NCBI GenBank assembly: GCA_021809365.1
Contig: JAKBAC010000172.1
Span: forward strand, 1-6,792
DNA length: 6,792 bases
Source of the DNA: Planctomycetota bacterium
GTDB lineage: Bacteria > Planctomycetota > Phycisphaerae > WQYP01
Direction: 5' to 3'
Shown here: positions 5,843-6,792 of the stretch, piece by piece
How the letters are laid out: each line of letters starts with the position of its first letter
How positions within the stretch are numbered: the first letter of the stretch is position 1
Program-made: the position numbers and the translations under genes
Notes under the pieces: generated by a model
Seen by the model: the letters and a program-made list of their open reading frames with translations, nothing else
Database searches by the model: none
Told to the model about the DNA's origin: nothing

Positions 5843-6792
5843 CGGTTCCTGTGCCAGCGATGTGTTGGTGGTATCCACACGAAAAAGCCAGGTCGTCACG
5901 CCGCCTAAAACGGAGCCGGCCGCCAGCACCAGCAGCAGTTTCGGCGTACCGATGGCCTGGCCTAATACCGGAAGAAAAAAGGTGCTCGCCACGGCTCCGA
6001 GGCGGGAAAACGCGGTGGCAAAGCCGTGGCCCGCGGCGCGCACGTCAGTGGGGTACACTTCGGCGGCCAGAACGTAGGTTGTATTGCCGGGGCCGAAAGC
6101 GTTAAATGCCTGCGAGAGCATCATCCCCAGAAAAACCATCGCCAATGCCAGCGTGCTGTAATGCAGAACCCATTGCGATTGGCCATGTTCCACTACGTGA
6201 TGCAGTGGAACATTCAGGGCCGTGACACCCACGAGCACCAGCGCACCAGCACTGCCGACAAAACCAATAATCTGCGGCCAGATGCGACCGATGCGGTCTA
6301 CAGTTAGGGCCAAAGGCACATAACCTGCCAAAAATGTGACCGAGAGCATCGCGGACCCCAGTATCTGTTGGTGGGCCGTCTTAAAGCCCAGATGGCCGAG
6401 AATCAGCGGTGTGTAAATAGTCAGGTAGTAACCCACCAAGTCCATGATAAACCATGGAATGCACACCAGCAGCGTGGCGCGAATATAGCGCTTTTGAAAT
6501 AGCACACGCCAGGGCGTTCTGGGCGCAATGGCTTTCTTTTGTTCCGTTGCCAGGATCGCGGTCAGTTCCTCCGGGGTAATCGAGGGATCCACGCGCGCTA
6601 AAACCGCGGCTGCTTTCTCCGGCTGCCCATGCCGCAGGTACCATCTTGGCGACTCGGGCAAATTCCGTCGCAGCCAGATGACAAATAACGCGGGTACCGC
6701 ACCAATCAGCAGCATCAGCCGCCATGCGATCGGCCCCCATGACAGCAGACTGTACGCCGTCAATCCTGCGGTAATGGCCCCAGCCGTCCACA
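5840..6792 (-). CDS. MFS transporter, phosphate:H+ symporter (PHS)-like, N-terminus outside window
   Basis: Inner-membrane secondary transporter. The frame is open to the window edge, so 316 C-terminal residues are visible and roughly five N-terminal helices are missing. In order one sees a TM6-like helix (WRLMLLIGAVPALFVIWL), the central loop signature NLPESPRWYLRHGQ, then six hydrophobic segments taken as TM7-TM12. The TM8-TM9 loop has DRIGRIW, the repeat of the MFS D-R-x-G-R signature. TM7 carries WFIMDLVGYY, and TM10-TM11 reads GPGNTTYV, then AEVYPTDVRAAGHG. This closely recalls WFLLD and 'N-T-T-x-F ... E-x-F-P-T-R-x-R-x-x-x-H-G' of Pho84/PiPT-type phosphate symporters; the aspartate of WFIMD is at the position of their proton/phosphate aspartate. 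Bacterial relatives may carry other anions or sugars, so substrate is not assigned. It is encoded upstream of and parallel to the mannanase genes. Confidence 0.85.
   Translation of the reverse strand, partial: WTAGAITAGLTAYSLLSWGPIAWRLMLLIGAVPALFVIWLRRNLPESPRWYLRHGQPEKAAAVLARVDPSITPEELTAILATEQKKAIAPRTPWRVLFQKRYIRATLLVCIPWFIMDLVGYYLTIYTPLILGHLGFKTAHQQILGSAMLSVTFLAGYVPLALTVDRIGRIWPQIIGFVGSAGALVLVGVTALNVPLHHVVEHGQSQWVLHYSTLALAMVFLGMMLSQAFNAFGPGNTTYVLAAEVYPTDVRAAGHGFATAFSRLGAVASTFFLPVLGQAIGTPKLLLVLAAGSVLGGVTTWLFRVDTTNTSLAQEP

Noticed and set aside
6381..6791. A 136-codon minus-strand frame overlapping the transporter
   Set aside because: It lies out of frame within the MFS coding region, where the transporter frame shows continuous helices and family signatures.

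Overview
The window looks like a bacterial carbohydrate-degradation locus, dense with exported glycoside hydrolases. GC content is moderate and Shine-Dalgarno sites are normal. The mix of a Tat-exported hydrolase, Sec-exported hydrolases and a large divergent (beta/alpha)8 glycosidase would suit a soil- or water-dwelling Planctomycetota, Acidobacteriota or Verrucomicrobiota-like organism. That placement is a low-confidence inference, because no taxonomic marker gene is present.

Layout. (1) Positions 18-2306, + strand: a large secreted protein with a catalytic domain resembling the GH36/raffinose-synthase superfamily but far from its classical members. (2) Positions 2307-2829: no intact gene. 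Four bases beyond the stop of gene 1 lies a convergent minus-strand reading-frame tail (2311-2418) that reads like the C-terminal end of a glycosidase, probably the remnant of a lost gene. The rest holds three copies of a hairpin-bearing repeat, two in 93-bp tandem on the minus strand and one inverted. (3) Positions 2830-4251, - strand: a Tat-exported GH125 exo-alpha-1,6-mannosidase. (4) Positions 4262-5485, - strand: a Sec-exported GH76 endo-alpha-1,6-mannanase, lying 10 bp upstream of GH125 and translationally coupled to it. (5) Positions 5486-5839: intergenic, with two weak promoter candidates, a doubtful 60-codon ORF and a small inverted repeat. (6) Positions 5840-6792, - strand: the C-terminal two thirds of an MFS transporter, cut by the window edge.

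How they work together. GH76 cuts the alpha-1,6-mannan backbone (fungal or yeast mannan, or actinobacterial lipomannan) inside the chain. GH125 removes mannose from the non-reducing ends of the exposed alpha-1,6-linked chains. This endo/exo pair is a known signature of alpha-mannan breakdown. The + strand glycosidase and the decayed third gene may have supplied side-chain or other alpha-glycosidase activities. The MFS protein could import a product, although its motifs lean toward the phosphate:H+ symporter branch. The most unusual items are the hairpin repeat family, the decayed tail and the unassigned glycosidase.
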